From: Lachnospiraceae bacterium
Lineage (GTDB): Bacteria; Bacillota; Clostridia; Lachnospirales; Lachnospiraceae
DNA: 47,256 nt
Direction: 5' to 3'
Assembly (NCBI GenBank): GCA_017520425.1
Contig: JAFXFO010000010.1
Span: 1-47,256, forward strand
Position numbers and translations under genes: made by a program. The notes under the pieces were generated by a model. It did not search any database. It was given only the letters and a program-made list of their open reading frames with translations, and had not been told where the DNA came from. Of the stretch, positions 23,879-32,850 are shown piece by piece. Within the stretch, counting starts at the first letter, position 1. Every line of letters begins with the position of its first letter.

Positions 23879-26530
23879 ATGAGCAGAAAGTCTGAAAAAT
23901 TGGTGATGGGGATTTTGGCCCATGTAGATGCCGGCAAGACAACGCTGGCAGAGCAAATATTGTATGTATCGGGAGGCATCCGTAAACTGGGACGAGTGGA
24001 CCATGGGGATGCTTTTTTGGATTCCCATGAATTGGAGAGAAGTAGGGGTATCACCATTTTCTCCAAGCAGGCTGAGGTGCTTCTGAAAACAGAGAGCGGA
24101 GAACGACAAATCACATTGCTGGACACACCGGGACATGTGGACTTTTCTGCAGAAACGGAGCGTACTCTGCAGGTACTGGATGCAGCAATATTGGTCATCA
24201 GTGGGGCAGATGGTGTACAGGGGCATGTTGAGACTCTATGGAAGCTGTTAAAAAGATATGAAATACCGGTATTTATATTTGTTAATAAAATGGACCAGGC
24301 AGGTACGGACCGGGAAGCATTGCTGGCAGAACTGAAGACGAAGCTACATGAGAACTGTGTGAATTTCGAACAGCTGGAGACAGGGGATTCAGATATCATG
24401 GAGGCCGCAGCCATGTGCTCAGAGCAGCTGATGGAGCAATATCTGGAACAAGGCGAATTTGCGCCGGAAAGCCTGAAGGAGGCTATCGCAACCAGGAAAA
24501 TATTTCCCTGTTTTTTCGGTTCTGCACTGAAGGGTGTAGGAGTGGAAGAATTTTTGGAAGGACTGGTGAAGTATACCACACTGCCTGTGTATCAGGATGC
24601 CTTTGCGGCAAGAGTGTATAAAATCAGCCGGGATAATAATGGGAACCGCCTGACACATTTGAAGGTACTGGGCGGAGCCTTAAAAGTAAAGCAGATGATT
24701 GGTGAAGAGAAGGCAGACCAGCTGCGTATTTACAATGGTACTTCCTTCCGGCTGGCGGATGTGGTCAATGCCGGAGGAATCTGTGCAGTCACCGGCCTGT
24801 CGGATACCTTCTGCGGACAGGGACTGGGAGTAGCAGGGGAAGGCGAAGCACCGGTATTGGTTCCGGTATTGAATTATAAATTGGAGTTGCCGGAAGGCTG
24901 TGATGTGCATAAGATGCTGAAGAACCTGTATCTCTTGGAGGAAGAAATACCGGAGCTTCATATAGTATGGAGAGAACAGAGCAACGAAATCCATGCCCAG
25001 GTTATGGGAGAGGTGCAGGTAGAGATATTAAAGAATATTATTGAGAAACGTTTCGGGATAACCGTAGAGTTTGGCAATGGCAGTATTGTGTATAAGGAGA
25101 CCATCTTGGAGCCTGTGGAAGGCATCGGACATTTTGAACCCCTGCGTCATTATGCAGAGGTGCATTTGTTACTGGAACCCTTGGAGCCGGGAAGCGGTTT
25201 GGTGTTTGCTACGGATTGTTGTGAAGATGATTTGGATAAGAACTGGCAGAGACTGATACTTACCCATTTGGAGGAAAAGGCCCATGTGGGAGTGCTGACC
25301 GGGTCAGAGATTACGGATATGAAGATTACCCTCATTGCAGGAAGGGCACATCTGAAGCATACGGAAGGCGGTGACTTCCGTCAGGCCACTTACCGGGCAG
25401 TACGCCACGGATTAAAGCGGGGAAAGTGCCGGCTGTTGGAACCGATTTATGAGTTTAGTCTGGAAATCCCTACGGAATGTTTAGGTCGTGCCATGAACGA
25501 TATACAGCGAATGAAGGGAAGTTTTGAGGATCCCCAGACCTTTGGAGAGATGTCTTTACTTACCGGTGCAGCACCGGTAGTAAATATGAACGGTTATCCT
25601 TCGGAGGTAATTTCCTATAGCCGGGGAAGAGGAAGGCTTAGCTGTCGTTTCAAGGGTTACGAGCCCTGTCATAATGAGGAAGAAATTATAGCAGCCTATG
25701 GCTATGATTCGGAGCATGATTTGGAGAATCCTACAGGTTCTGTCTTTTGTGCACACGGTGCAGGGTTTTATGTGGACTGGCAGCAGGTGGCAGAGTATGC
25801 CCATGTGGACAGTGGTTGGAGCGGTCCTGTAGAAGCACAGGAGGATACCGACGACCCGGAACAGGTGCTTACCAATACATCCTCCTATGATGATCGATTC
25901 ATCAGTCAGGAAGAAATAGAGGAAATTTATGAACGAACCTTTGGTCACCGTGCCAAGGACAAAAATCCATGGAATCGTCCGGTGAGCCGTACCGTCACCG
26001 CACCACCTAAGGAAGTGGTTTACAACCTGAAAAAGCAGGAGAAGTTGAAGGAATATCTCCTAGTGGATGGTTACAATATTATCTTCGCCTGGGAGGACTT
26101 GAAGGAGCTTTCAAAGACCAATGTAGAGTCTGCCCGAAGTAAGCTTCTGGATATCCTGTGCAACTATCAGGGTTATATGAAAAATACTTTAATCGTGGTA
26201 TTCGATGCCTACAAAGTCAAGGGCAATCCGGGCAGTGTATCCAAATACCACAACATCTATGTAGTGTATACCAAGGAGGCCGAAACGGCTGACCAATATA
26301 TCGAAAAGACAGTTCATGAAATCGGTCGTAAATACCATGTGACGGTAGCCACTTCCGATGCCTTAGAGCAAATGATTATCTGGGGACAGGGTGCTACCAG
26401 ACTTTCTGCCCAGGGACTCCGGGAGGAAATAGAGTCTGTGGGAAGGCAGCGGCAGGAGGACTGGAAGGCCGACAACCCGGGAGAACGCTACTTCCCCTTT
26501 GAAGCCCTGCTGAAGAAGGAAGATGAGTAG
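23879..26530 (+). CDS. Tet(M)/EF-G-like ribosomal GTPase fused to a C-terminal YacP/Rae1-type NYN nuclease domain
   Basis: This 883-aa protein has an EF-G/Tet(M)-class GTPase part with AHVDAGKTT (14-22), RGITI (56-60), DTPGH (82-86) and NKMD (136-139). Domains II-V follow to ~640, including GRAMNDIQRMKGSF and a GYDSEHDLENPTGSVFCAHG block typical of Tet-like factors. A linker leads to an NYN/PIN-like domain (~724-883): LLVDGYNIIFAW (Asp730), VVFDAYK, ETADQYIE and VATSDALEQ supply the acidic residues of YacP-family RNases. B. subtilis YacP (Rae1) is a ribosome-A-site mRNA endonuclease, and Tet(M) binds the same region, so a ribosome-targeted mRNA-cleaving GTPase is inferred. I chose the ATG at 23879 after GAGGG; an in-frame ATG at 23837 lies in a hairpin loop. 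Tetracycline resistance is possible but not shown. Confidence 0.88.
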   Translation: MSRKSEKLVMGILAHVDAGKTTLAEQILYVSGGIRKLGRVDHGDAFLDSHELERSRGITIFSKQAEVLLKTESGERQITLLDTPGHVDFSAETERTLQVLDAAILVISGADGVQGHVETLWKLLKRYEIPVFIFVNKMDQAGTDREALLAELKTKLHENCVNFEQLETGDSDIMEAAAMCSEQLMEQYLEQGEFAPESLKEAIATRKIFPCFFGSALKGVGVEEFLEGLVKYTTLPVYQDAFAARVYKISRDNNGNRLTHLKVLGGALKVKQMIGEEKADQLRIYNGTSFRLADVVNAGGICAVTGLSDTFCGQGLGVAGEGEAPVLVPVLNYKLELPEGCDVHKMLKNLYLLEEEIPELHIVWREQSNEIHAQVMGEVQVEILKNIIEKRFGITVEFGNGSIVYKETILEPVEGIGHFEPLRHYAEVHLLLEPLEPGSGLVFATDCCEDDLDKNWQRLILTHLEEKAHVGVLTGSEITDMKITLIAGRAHLKHTEGGDFRQATYRAVRHGLKRGKCRLLEPIYEFSLEIPTECLGRAMNDIQRMKGSFEDPQTFGEMSLLTGAAPVVNMNGYPSEVISYSRGRGRLSCRFKGYEPCHNEEEIIAAYGYDSEHDLENPTGSVFCAHGAGFYVDWQQVAEYAHVDSGWSGPVEAQEDTDDPEQVLTNTSSYDDRFISQEEIEEIYERTFGHRAKDKNPWNRPVSRTVTAPPKEVVYNLKKQEKLKEYLLVDGYNIIFAWEDLKELSKTNVESARSKLLDILCNYQGYMKNTLIVVFDAYKVKGNPGSVSKYHNIYVVYTKEAETADQYIEKTVHEIGRKYHVTVATSDALEQMIIWGQGATRLSAQGLREEIESVGRQRQEDWKADNPGERYFPFEALLKKEDE

Positions 26531-26548
26531 GACTCACCCACGAAACCC

Positions 26549-26774
26549 AATGGGGCTGCATATACTCTGCGATTGTTGCTTGCGAGGATATATGAATTTC
26601 TTAGTGTTTTGCTCGATATTCAGCCATTTCCGAACACGATGTTCGGAAAAGACACATCCAGTCCATGGACGGACTGTATGTGTCGGTGGCGGGAGTTAGA
26701 TGCGATGATATCAAAACACTTAGAAATACTTATGTCCGAGTGCGCAACATATGCAGAGTATATGCAGCCCCATT
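26549..26774. repeat. 226-bp long inverted-repeat element between convergent genes (MITE-like or structured RNA)
   Basis: A 63-nt arm (26549-26611) is the inverted complement of 26712-26774 without gaps. The outer 22 bp are perfect and the inner 41 match at about 29 positions. The 100-nt centre holds two further hairpins: TTTCCGAAC/GTTCGGAAA (26627-26649) and a 14-bp stem with one mismatch (26651-26664 with 26671-26684). Pairing may extend outward (CTCAC near 26532, GTGAG near 26780). It fills the gap between the GTPase stop (26530) and the minus-strand gerA stop (26792). No clear target-site duplication or transposase is seen. Confidence 0.75.
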
Positions 26775-26791
26775 TGGTTAGTGAGAAGTCC

Positions 26792-28222
26792 CTACCGCTT
26801 CCACACCTTGCTGGGCTGGGCTTTGAAGGTGGGATAGCGGAAGAGTAAGGATTTCAGGGCCTTCCAATGGAAGGGAATCAATGGCCACAGGTAGCCGGCT
26901 TTGCCGAAGGTGGGGGTGGTGACCATGGATAGGAGTACCAGGAAGGTGGCTCCTAAGAAGCCCCAAAGACCGAAGATGGTAGTGGCAACCAGAATAAATA
27001 GGCGGTATAGGCGCAGAGCCTCACCTAATTCCAAACTGGCAAGGGACAAGGTGGTCAGCATGGTAATGGCCGCATAAAAGAGGATTTCCTCCGTGGCCCA
27101 TTGGAGGTTCACGGCGATATCCCCGATAATTAGACCACCAACGATGGAAAGGGAACCGGAGAACCGGGAGGAACTGTGGGAGGAAGAGTACTTAAACAAA
27201 TCCAGCAAAAATTCTGCGGCGTAAATGAAGATGGTTAATTCCAGCCAACTGACTTCCTTGGAAAGGAGCCGGTATTGCAGAGCGGTTTCCGGATAATAGG
27301 CAGCCACCAGATAAAAGGCGGGCAGCAAAAGCAGGCTGACCGGAATACACAGGAAACGGATAAATCGGAAATAGCAACCGGTTAAAGGGGCATTGTAGTA
27401 ATCCGCCGGACTCTGGGTAAACTGGAAAATGGAGCAGGGAAGGATGAGTACAGAAGGAGAATTGTCTACGATGATTAATACATGTCCTTCTGCCAGGTAG
27501 CTGCCTGCCACATCGGGGCGCTCCGTGCTGTGAAAGCTGGGCATAGGGTGGAACCAGGATTTCCGCACCAGCAGTTCTTCCAGACTTTTAGAACCCATGG
27601 TCAGGGAGGTGATCTTCAGCTTTTGCAGGGCATTACGGATTTGATCCACATAATCCGCGGGCACCAGATTGTCCAGATAGGCGATGGAGATATCCGTTTG
27701 ACTGTCTTTGCCCACAGAAAGCAGTTCGAAGGTCAGCCGTGGCGAACGGATGCGCCGGCGTATCAGATTGGTATTAAACAACATGGTCTCCACAAAGCCG
27801 TCCCGGGCGCCTTTTGTCACATGTTCCGTGTCTGGTTCTTCTACGCTGCGGGTCTGATAGCTGCGTACGTCCATGATGACAGCCTGGGCAAAGCCATCCA
27901 CAAACAGTATGGAAGGACCGCTGAGCAGTTGTTTGAGAATCTTGTTCATATCATTGCTCAGCTCCACCTGGGGATAACCGATTTTGGAGGCCATGTATTT
28001 TTGAATGTTCTCTATGTTGGAATCTGCAGTATAACCGGAATCTTGCAGGTCGGCAAAAATCATCTGCAAAACCTCTGTATTACACATACCGTTTATGGTA
28101 AGAAAATAAGCCCGTGTGCTACCTAAATAAAGCTCTCTGGTCACAATATCAAAGCTCTTTCCGATGGGAAGGAGCTTTTTCAGTTGGGCGATATTGTCAG
28201 ATAAACGAGTGGAAAGAAGCAT
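26792..28222 (-). CDS. GerA-family spore germination protein (SpoVAF/GerA subunit A type)
   Basis: This 476-aa protein has a soluble N-terminal ~280 residues with GerA signatures (GPSILFVDGFAQAVIMDVRSY, ETMLFNTNLIRRRIRSP, SIAYLDNL) and a membrane-embedded C-terminal half with about four to five helices (SVLILPCSIFQFTQSPADYY onwards). In sporeformers such subunits sit in the spore inner membrane and act in germinant sensing or ion/DPA release. No GerB, GerC or spoVA genes are adjacent; a lone gerA-type gene fits SpoVAF-like or orphan subunits. I chose the ATG at 28222 with GAGGT upstream; the longer form to 28294 lacks support. It is divergent from the blaI-type gene. Confidence 0.88.
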   Translation of the reverse strand: MLLSTRLSDNIAQLKKLLPIGKSFDIVTRELYLGSTRAYFLTINGMCNTEVLQMIFADLQDSGYTADSNIENIQKYMASKIGYPQVELSNDMNKILKQLLSGPSILFVDGFAQAVIMDVRSYQTRSVEEPDTEHVTKGARDGFVETMLFNTNLIRRRIRSPRLTFELLSVGKDSQTDISIAYLDNLVPADYVDQIRNALQKLKITSLTMGSKSLEELLVRKSWFHPMPSFHSTERPDVAGSYLAEGHVLIIVDNSPSVLILPCSIFQFTQSPADYYNAPLTGCYFRFIRFLCIPVSLLLLPAFYLVAAYYPETALQYRLLSKEVSWLELTIFIYAAEFLLDLFKYSSSHSSSRFSGSLSIVGGLIIGDIAVNLQWATEEILFYAAITMLTTLSLASLELGEALRLYRLFILVATTIFGLWGFLGATFLVLLSMVTTPTFGKAGYLWPLIPFHWKALKSLLFRYPTFKAQPSKVWKR

Positions 28223-28287
28223 AGGATACCTCACTAATGTTTTAGAAGTAGTGTGTGTGAAAGGTTGGAGGAATATACATCGGGAGG

Positions 28288-28316
28288 TTGACAAAAATGT
28301 CTACTGGTAGTAGACT
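28288..28316 (+). promoter_or_regulatory. Sigma-A promoter of the BlaI/M56 operon
   Basis: TTGACA (28288-28293), a 17-bp spacer and TAGACT (28311-28316). The spacer and -10 are covered by the first dyad operator. Confidence 0.8.
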
Positions 28317-28343
28317 AAAAGAAAAAGACTACAACAAGTAGAC
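28299..28343 (+). promoter_or_regulatory. Two BlaI-type dyad operators
   Basis: GTCTACTGGTAGTAGAC (28299-28315) and GACTACAACAAGTAGAC (28327-28343) are inverted repeats built on the TACT/AGTA core seen in Bla/Mec operators, with centres 28 bp apart. They flank the start site, so autorepression by the downstream BlaI-like protein is expected. Confidence 0.75.
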
Positions 28344-28358
28344 AAAAGAGGGTTAAGT

Positions 28359-28718
28359 ATGAACGAAATAAAATTAGGAGCCATAGAATCCAGATTTGCA
28401 GATATCATCTGGAACAATGAGCCGCTGCGTCCCAAGGAGCTGGAAGCCTTGGCTGAGGCGGAGCTGGGCTGGAAAAGAACCACCACTCTGACCATATTAA
28501 AAAGACTGTGTGAGAGAGGGATTTTTCAAAATAAAGAGCGGATTATTACTTCTCTGATCAGTCGGGAGGAGTTTTATGCCTTGCAGAGCGAGAAGTTTGT
28601 GAATGATACCTTTGAAGGGTCGCTTCCGGCTTTTCTGGCGGCCTTTGGTTCCAGGAAGAAGTTGACAAGCGAGGAAGTGGAGGAACTGAAAAAGGTCATC
28701 GATAAGATGAGGGGGTAG
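28359..28718 (+). CDS. BlaI/MecI/CopY-family transcriptional repressor
   Basis: This 119-aa protein has a winged-helix domain (~5-75; IESRFADIIWNNEPLRPKELE, then WKRTTTLTILKRLCERG) and a C-terminal dimerisation helix. In the family, cleavage of the dimer domain triggered by a membrane M56 protease relieves repression. The M56 gene follows 6 bp later and dyads lie in the promoter. AGAGGG precedes the ATG. Confidence 0.93.
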   Translation: MNEIKLGAIESRFADIIWNNEPLRPKELEALAEAELGWKRTTTLTILKRLCERGIFQNKERIITSLISREEFYALQSEKFVNDTFEGSLPAFLAAFGSRKKLTSEEVEELKKVIDKMRG

Positions 28719-28724
28719 AAAAGT

Positions 28725-31583
28725 ATGTGGTATGAGATTTTACCAAGAATATTGAATATGAGTCTTACGGCAGCGGTGATTATTCTATTTGTGTGTATTT
28801 GCAGACTGCTTTTGAAAAAGGCACCCAAGATATATTCATATGCTTTGTGGAGTGTGGTTTTATTCCGTCTGCTTTGCCCTGTATCCTTGTCGGCACCTGT
28901 GTCTCTTTTGGGCATGTTTCATACGCCGGTAGCGGAGGTGGCCACGCAAGATGCTTCTGTGACTTCGGAGGGAGAACATGTTTCCGCCGGTACCGCCAGT
29001 GCAGTAGAATATATTCCTTTTCAGATTGTGCATGAGGCGAAACCGGAGATTTCGCTACCCGTTGGGGGAAGTGAAGGTGTGGTAGCGGAAACCATCAATC
29101 AGGCACTGCCTCAGGGAGAAGAACAGTTGGGTGCGGATCCGCTGGAGGCACCGGTCAGCCTGTTTACTTATTTGTGGTTACTTGGCATCCTGGTGATGAT
29201 AGGAAGGGGCGTGGTGTCCTATATCAGATTACGTCATCAGCTGACAGGAGCCCTGCTTTTGAAGGAGAATATTTATCTGGCAGACCATATCCCCGGTCCT
29301 TTTGTGATGGGGATTATAAAGCCGAAGATTTATCTGCCCTCGGATTTGCAGGAAAAGGAATACTCCTACATTATCCTGCATGAGAAGCATCATATCCGCA
29401 GGGGGGACCATATTTTCAAGGTGTTAGGATATCTGGCGCTGAGTATCCATTGGTTCAATCCCTTAGTATGGATTGCTTTCCGACTTTTTGTGAAGGATAT
29501 GGAAATGAGCTGTGACGAAGCTGTACTTCGTAAGTTGGGAGAAGAAATTCTTGCAGATTATTCTGCATCTTTGCTACAGTTTGCGGCAGGACAGAAGGCT
29601 GTGTACGGTACCCCGCTTGCCTTTGGAGAAGGGGAAACCAAAGGGCGTATCCGTAACCTTTCGGCATGGAAGAAGCCCGGGAGAATTATTTCCGTGGTTG
29701 CCATTGTTTTATGTGTGATAGCTATATTATTTTGCTTCTTTAATCCCACTTTGGTGAAGGAAGTGTTGCATATAAATGGTCCGGGAGTTCATTTGCCTAC
29801 ACTTACGCAGGAGAAGCTGGAAGCCCTGTATCAGCAGGAGTTTGACAGATACAATGATAAGCTTCCCGGTGATGTAATGTTCGGTTTTGAATCCTTGTCC
29901 TATAACGGAAAGATTTACACGAAGGGGCGCGATGAAGCCATTAATATCGTATATCCGGCGGATGTTCCTTCCACACCATGGGACGGATCTTTAGCAGATT
30001 ATCCTTTGGAGAAAATTTGTGATGTATATGGGGAAGTGTTTGTCAAGCCGGTATACGGGGATTTGAATGCAGACGGTCGCTATAGCGATGTGTACGCTTG
30101 GTATGATGATGCAAGCAAGGTGGAAGGGGAGTGTGTACAGGGTACCATTTGGAAGTTTGGAGAATATGATACGGAAAACCTGATTGTACTTACTTCGCCG
30201 GAAGAAGATTCCATGGGAAAAACAGTGTACAGAGTCAATATTTTCTATCATTTGAATGATATAAGCCTTGAAACCGGAAAGGATTTGCTGGATAGGATAC
30301 TGAATCCTCTGAATGCGGATCAGTATGGCGTGAAGAAACAGCCTGAAACATTACGCAGACTTATGGGTGATAATCCGGAAGAGATTTATTTTCTGGGAGA
30401 TGTTTATAAAGGCACCGTGGTTACAGAGAAGGAGGTCAAGGACCCTAATAAGTATGCGGGGATTACGATTCACGAGCAAGAACCATATGACAGAAGCGTT
30501 TACTTTAGGGATTATGGGGACGGAATCATCGGATTTGCTACTCCGGAAGGAAATGTGATTTATATAAAGACTAATTTCAAATCAGAGGGAACGCCGGAAG
30601 TGCAGGGGTATGAGAAAAACAAGGCTGAGGAAATCTATGCCCGGGTGCTGGAGGATTATAAAGAGCTAAGCAGAGTGATATATGGATCGTCTTTGAAGGC
30701 GGATACAGAAGAACTTATGGATGATAATGGTATGATTTACTTTCGGGTGTTGGAAGAGAAGTATCAAAGTATAGAGGATATCGAAAAACTGATGACATCC
30801 GTATTGACTGAAGAATATATCCGCGACCATATGAGCTGGGTGCTGGATGTAGAAAGTCCTCTTTTCAAGGAGTTGGACGGGGAACTTTGTATCGCTATGA
30901 AGGATGCCATAGGTATCGGAATTCCAACCGGGATTCAGACCATTTATCTGTTTGATGAAACACATATGCAATTCCTGGGATATAATGAGGACCATTCCTA
31001 CTTTGTTTCCTTGGTGAAGCAGGGGGACAGATGGTTGATAAATGAATTGGGTATTGCAGGTAACGAGCCAACAAATTATGGAAGAGCCCCGGGAACGGTA
31101 CAGGCATATTTGAGTATGTTCCCGCAGGAACTGGAGGAGATTCTGGCAGAAGGTAAGGCAGTTTATATGGGGCACAATGAATTTGCCAACATAGCTGAAT
31201 GGGAGCGTTTTTTGGAATGTATAAAAAGGGGAGAAGCATCTTCCGTGGTGGTCATGCAGAATACGGACGAAGGAGACCCGATTTTATACTATATCCACTA
31301 TGATGGTATTGATTTTCAGGTGGTAAGGGATACTCACAGGGACCATTTCGGTACGCCTACCTATATTTGGGAGAAGTACCCTTATATGTCTGAAATACGA
31401 CCGGAGGGAACTATCGGATATAGGGTGGTCTTTGCAAAAGAAAAGTTTACAACCGTGGAGGAAGCGGATGCCTATTGGGAGAAGGTCTATGCACTATACC
31501 AGGAAGGCAAGATAGACCCCGATGCAGAGCAGGAATACCAGCCCTTTCCTTTGACCATAAGTACGGTGCGGGAAGAAAAGTAA
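28725..31583 (+). CDS. BlaR1/MecR1-like M56 membrane metalloprotease with a large extracellular C-terminal region
   Basis: This 952-aa protein has an N-terminal M56 protease with flanking membrane helices. Zinc motif HEKHH (~219-223) and the downstream EMSCDEAVL (third ligand Glu) are visible, and a fourth helix lies at ~325-345 (IISVVAIVLCVIAILFCFF). The ~600-residue extracellular part is not the penicillin-binding sensor of BlaR1, as I see no SxxK...KTG pattern. Part of it (~655-770, with YQSIEDIEKLMTSVLTEEYI) resembles IseA-type endopeptidase-inhibitor domains. It probably senses an envelope signal and inactivates the BlaI-like repressor; the ligand is unknown. A hairpin terminator follows. 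Confidence 0.88.
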   Translation: MWYEILPRILNMSLTAAVIILFVCICRLLLKKAPKIYSYALWSVVLFRLLCPVSLSAPVSLLGMFHTPVAEVATQDASVTSEGEHVSAGTASAVEYIPFQIVHEAKPEISLPVGGSEGVVAETINQALPQGEEQLGADPLEAPVSLFTYLWLLGILVMIGRGVVSYIRLRHQLTGALLLKENIYLADHIPGPFVMGIIKPKIYLPSDLQEKEYSYIILHEKHHIRRGDHIFKVLGYLALSIHWFNPLVWIAFRLFVKDMEMSCDEAVLRKLGEEILADYSASLLQFAAGQKAVYGTPLAFGEGETKGRIRNLSAWKKPGRIISVVAIVLCVIAILFCFFNPTLVKEVLHINGPGVHLPTLTQEKLEALYQQEFDRYNDKLPGDVMFGFESLSYNGKIYTKGRDEAINIVYPADVPSTPWDGSLADYPLEKICDVYGEVFVKPVYGDLNADGRYSDVYAWYDDASKVEGECVQGTIWKFGEYDTENLIVLTSPEEDSMGKTVYRVNIFYHLNDISLETGKDLLDRILNPLNADQYGVKKQPETLRRLMGDNPEEIYFLGDVYKGTVVTEKEVKDPNKYAGITIHEQEPYDRSVYFRDYGDGIIGFATPEGNVIYIKTNFKSEGTPEVQGYEKNKAEEIYARVLEDYKELSRVIYGSSLKADTEELMDDNGMIYFRVLEEKYQSIEDIEKLMTSVLTEEYIRDHMSWVLDVESPLFKELDGELCIAMKDAIGIGIPTGIQTIYLFDETHMQFLGYNEDHSYFVSLVKQGDRWLINELGIAGNEPTNYGRAPGTVQAYLSMFPQELEEILAEGKAVYMGHNEFANIAEWERFLECIKRGEASSVVVMQNTDEGDPILYYIHYDGIDFQVVRDTHRDHFGTPTYIWEKYPYMSEIRPEGTIGYRVVFAKEKFTTVEEADAYWEKVYALYQEGKIDPDAEQEYQPFPLTISTVREEK

Positions 31584-31592
31584 TGTAAAACA

Positions 31593-31635
31593 GAATGGGC
31601 GAAAATCAGTTTCCGGAAATTGATTTTCGCCATTC
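31593..31635 (+). terminator. Hairpin terminator after the M56 gene
   Basis: 31593-31614 pairs with 31615-31635, roughly 19 bp with bulges (CGAAAATCA with TGATTTTCG). The U-run is short. Confidence 0.65.
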
Positions 31636-31721
31636 TTGTAAGTGGTGAAAATATGCAAAAATGATGCCGGTAGAGAGGTTGTACAATGGGGCGGATACAG
31701 ATATAATGTTAATAGATAGGT

Positions 31722-31760
31722 TTTGGACATATGTAGCAGATTATTTTGTATATGTCCAAA
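31722..31760. repeat. Inverted repeat upstream of the MFS-like gene
   Basis: TTTGGACATAT (31722-31732) and ATATGTCCAAA (31750-31760) are perfect 11-bp inverted arms with a 17-bp spacer, 49 bp before the next ATG. They resemble TTGGGCATATAC sites before trxB and could be a regulator site or a hairpin. Confidence 0.55.
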
Positions 31761-31808
31761 GAGAAGTGTTGAGGCCGAAATATTTAGTGGTCAAAATGGA
31801 GGTAATCT

Positions 31809-32837
31809 ATGACAGCGCCATATGCGATATTACATTTTCTGGTAGATGGCCTGTGTGCCTTTGCTATGTTTGGGACCTTTTCTGTCAGGGAGAACTGGTA
31901 CCTGAATGTATTGCTTTATAATTTCTGTGCCTTTGCGTTGCAGATGCCCTTGGGCGTGGTTTTGGATAGCTTAAACCGGCGCAAGTGTCTGCGAAAATGC
32001 GAGCCCGCCTTTGGGTTTGCTCTAGTGGGGGTGCTGCTTACCTTTTTGGGAACCGTAACACATCCGGTGATACTGGGGATTGGAAATGCCCTGTTTCACC
32101 TGGGAGGTGGCGTAGGAACCATCCATGAGGATGAGAAAAAGGGCTGGCATGGCAGAGGCTTGGGTGTGTTTGTGGCACCGGGTGCCTTAGGACTGTACCT
32201 GGGGACTCTGTTGGCAAAGGGGGAAGGAATCCCCATGCCTGCCCTATTAATCATCATTGGGCTGGTGGGAGTAGGCTGCCTGGGATGGTGTGGTCAACGG
32301 ATACGGTCAGAAATAAAAAAGCCAGCCGTAGCGGCAGAGAATAGCCCGAAAAAAGAAGGATTTTTCCTTTTGATTGGTTGTCTTGCGGTAGTAATCCTGC
32401 GTTCTTACATAGGTATGGCAGTGGGCTTTTCCTGGAAGAGTACGATTTTTGCAGGTACAGTAGCGGTATTGGCGGTGGTGCTTGGCAAAGTGGCAGGAGG
32501 TTTTGCAGCAGCCGGGATAGGAATACGCAGAACAGTAGTGTCATCCCTTTTGCTTTCGGCTGTATGCTTTTTACTATCAGAGAATATAGTGGCAGGAGTG
32601 CTGGCCTTGTTCTTGTTCAACATGACCATGCCGATTACCTTATATATGCTGGTGCGAAGGTTAAAAGGGCTTACGGGCTTTGCCTTTGGCTTGTTGACTT
32701 TCGGCTTGTTTCTTGGCTTTTTGCCCACGTATCTGGGGATGGAGCTTCCGGTGGACGATAGAGCATTAGGAGCTTTGGGAAGCCTTTTGTCGCTGGTGAT
32801 TTTGTGGCTTTGTGTGAGGCATTATGATAAAGAGTAA
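31809..32837 (+). CDS. Polytopic membrane protein, MFS-like
   Basis: This 342-aa protein has about ten hydrophobic segments with a central charged loop (~165-185). An MFS-like motif-A remnant (PLGVVLDSLNRRKCLR) follows helix 2. It is shorter than typical 12-helix MFS carriers, so it may be a reduced or divergent member. GGAGG precedes the ATG. Three closely spaced genes follow (gaps of 13 bp, a 4-bp overlap and 18 bp), so it probably belongs to a four-gene operon with them. Substrate unknown. Confidence 0.7.
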   Translation: MTAPYAILHFLVDGLCAFAMFGTFSVRENWYLNVLLYNFCAFALQMPLGVVLDSLNRRKCLRKCEPAFGFALVGVLLTFLGTVTHPVILGIGNALFHLGGGVGTIHEDEKKGWHGRGLGVFVAPGALGLYLGTLLAKGEGIPMPALLIIIGLVGVGCLGWCGQRIRSEIKKPAVAAENSPKKEGFFLLIGCLAVVILRSYIGMAVGFSWKSTIFAGTVAVLAVVLGKVAGGFAAAGIGIRRTVVSSLLLSAVCFLLSENIVAGVLALFLFNMTMPITLYMLVRRLKGLTGFAFGLLTFGLFLGFLPTYLGMELPVDDRALGALGSLLSLVILWLCVRHYDKE

Positions 32838-32850
32838 ATGGTAAACGGGT

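Noticed and set aside
23837-23879. Upstream in-frame start for the Tet-NYN gene
   Set aside because: The ATG is in the loop of a stable hairpin without a ribosome site; the ATG at 23879 gives the normal N-terminus for this GTPase class.
23773-24579. 268-codon minus-strand ORF antisense to the GTPase domain
   Set aside because: Low-complexity Ser/Pro-rich translation typical of antisense shadows; the plus strand encodes conserved G motifs.
23879-26530. Simple tetracycline-resistance gene
   Set aside because: The resemblance to Tet(M) is at family level, and the NYN fusion is atypical for mobile tet genes; no mobile element is nearby, so resistance is not claimed.
26549-26774. Insertion sequence
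   Set aside because: No transposase ORF and no target-site duplication; only a MITE-like or RNA interpretation remains.
26573-26848. 91-codon plus-strand ORF between the GTPase and gerA genes
   Set aside because: It lies across the inverted-repeat element and runs into the 3' end of the minus-strand gerA gene; no ribosome site, no family resemblance.
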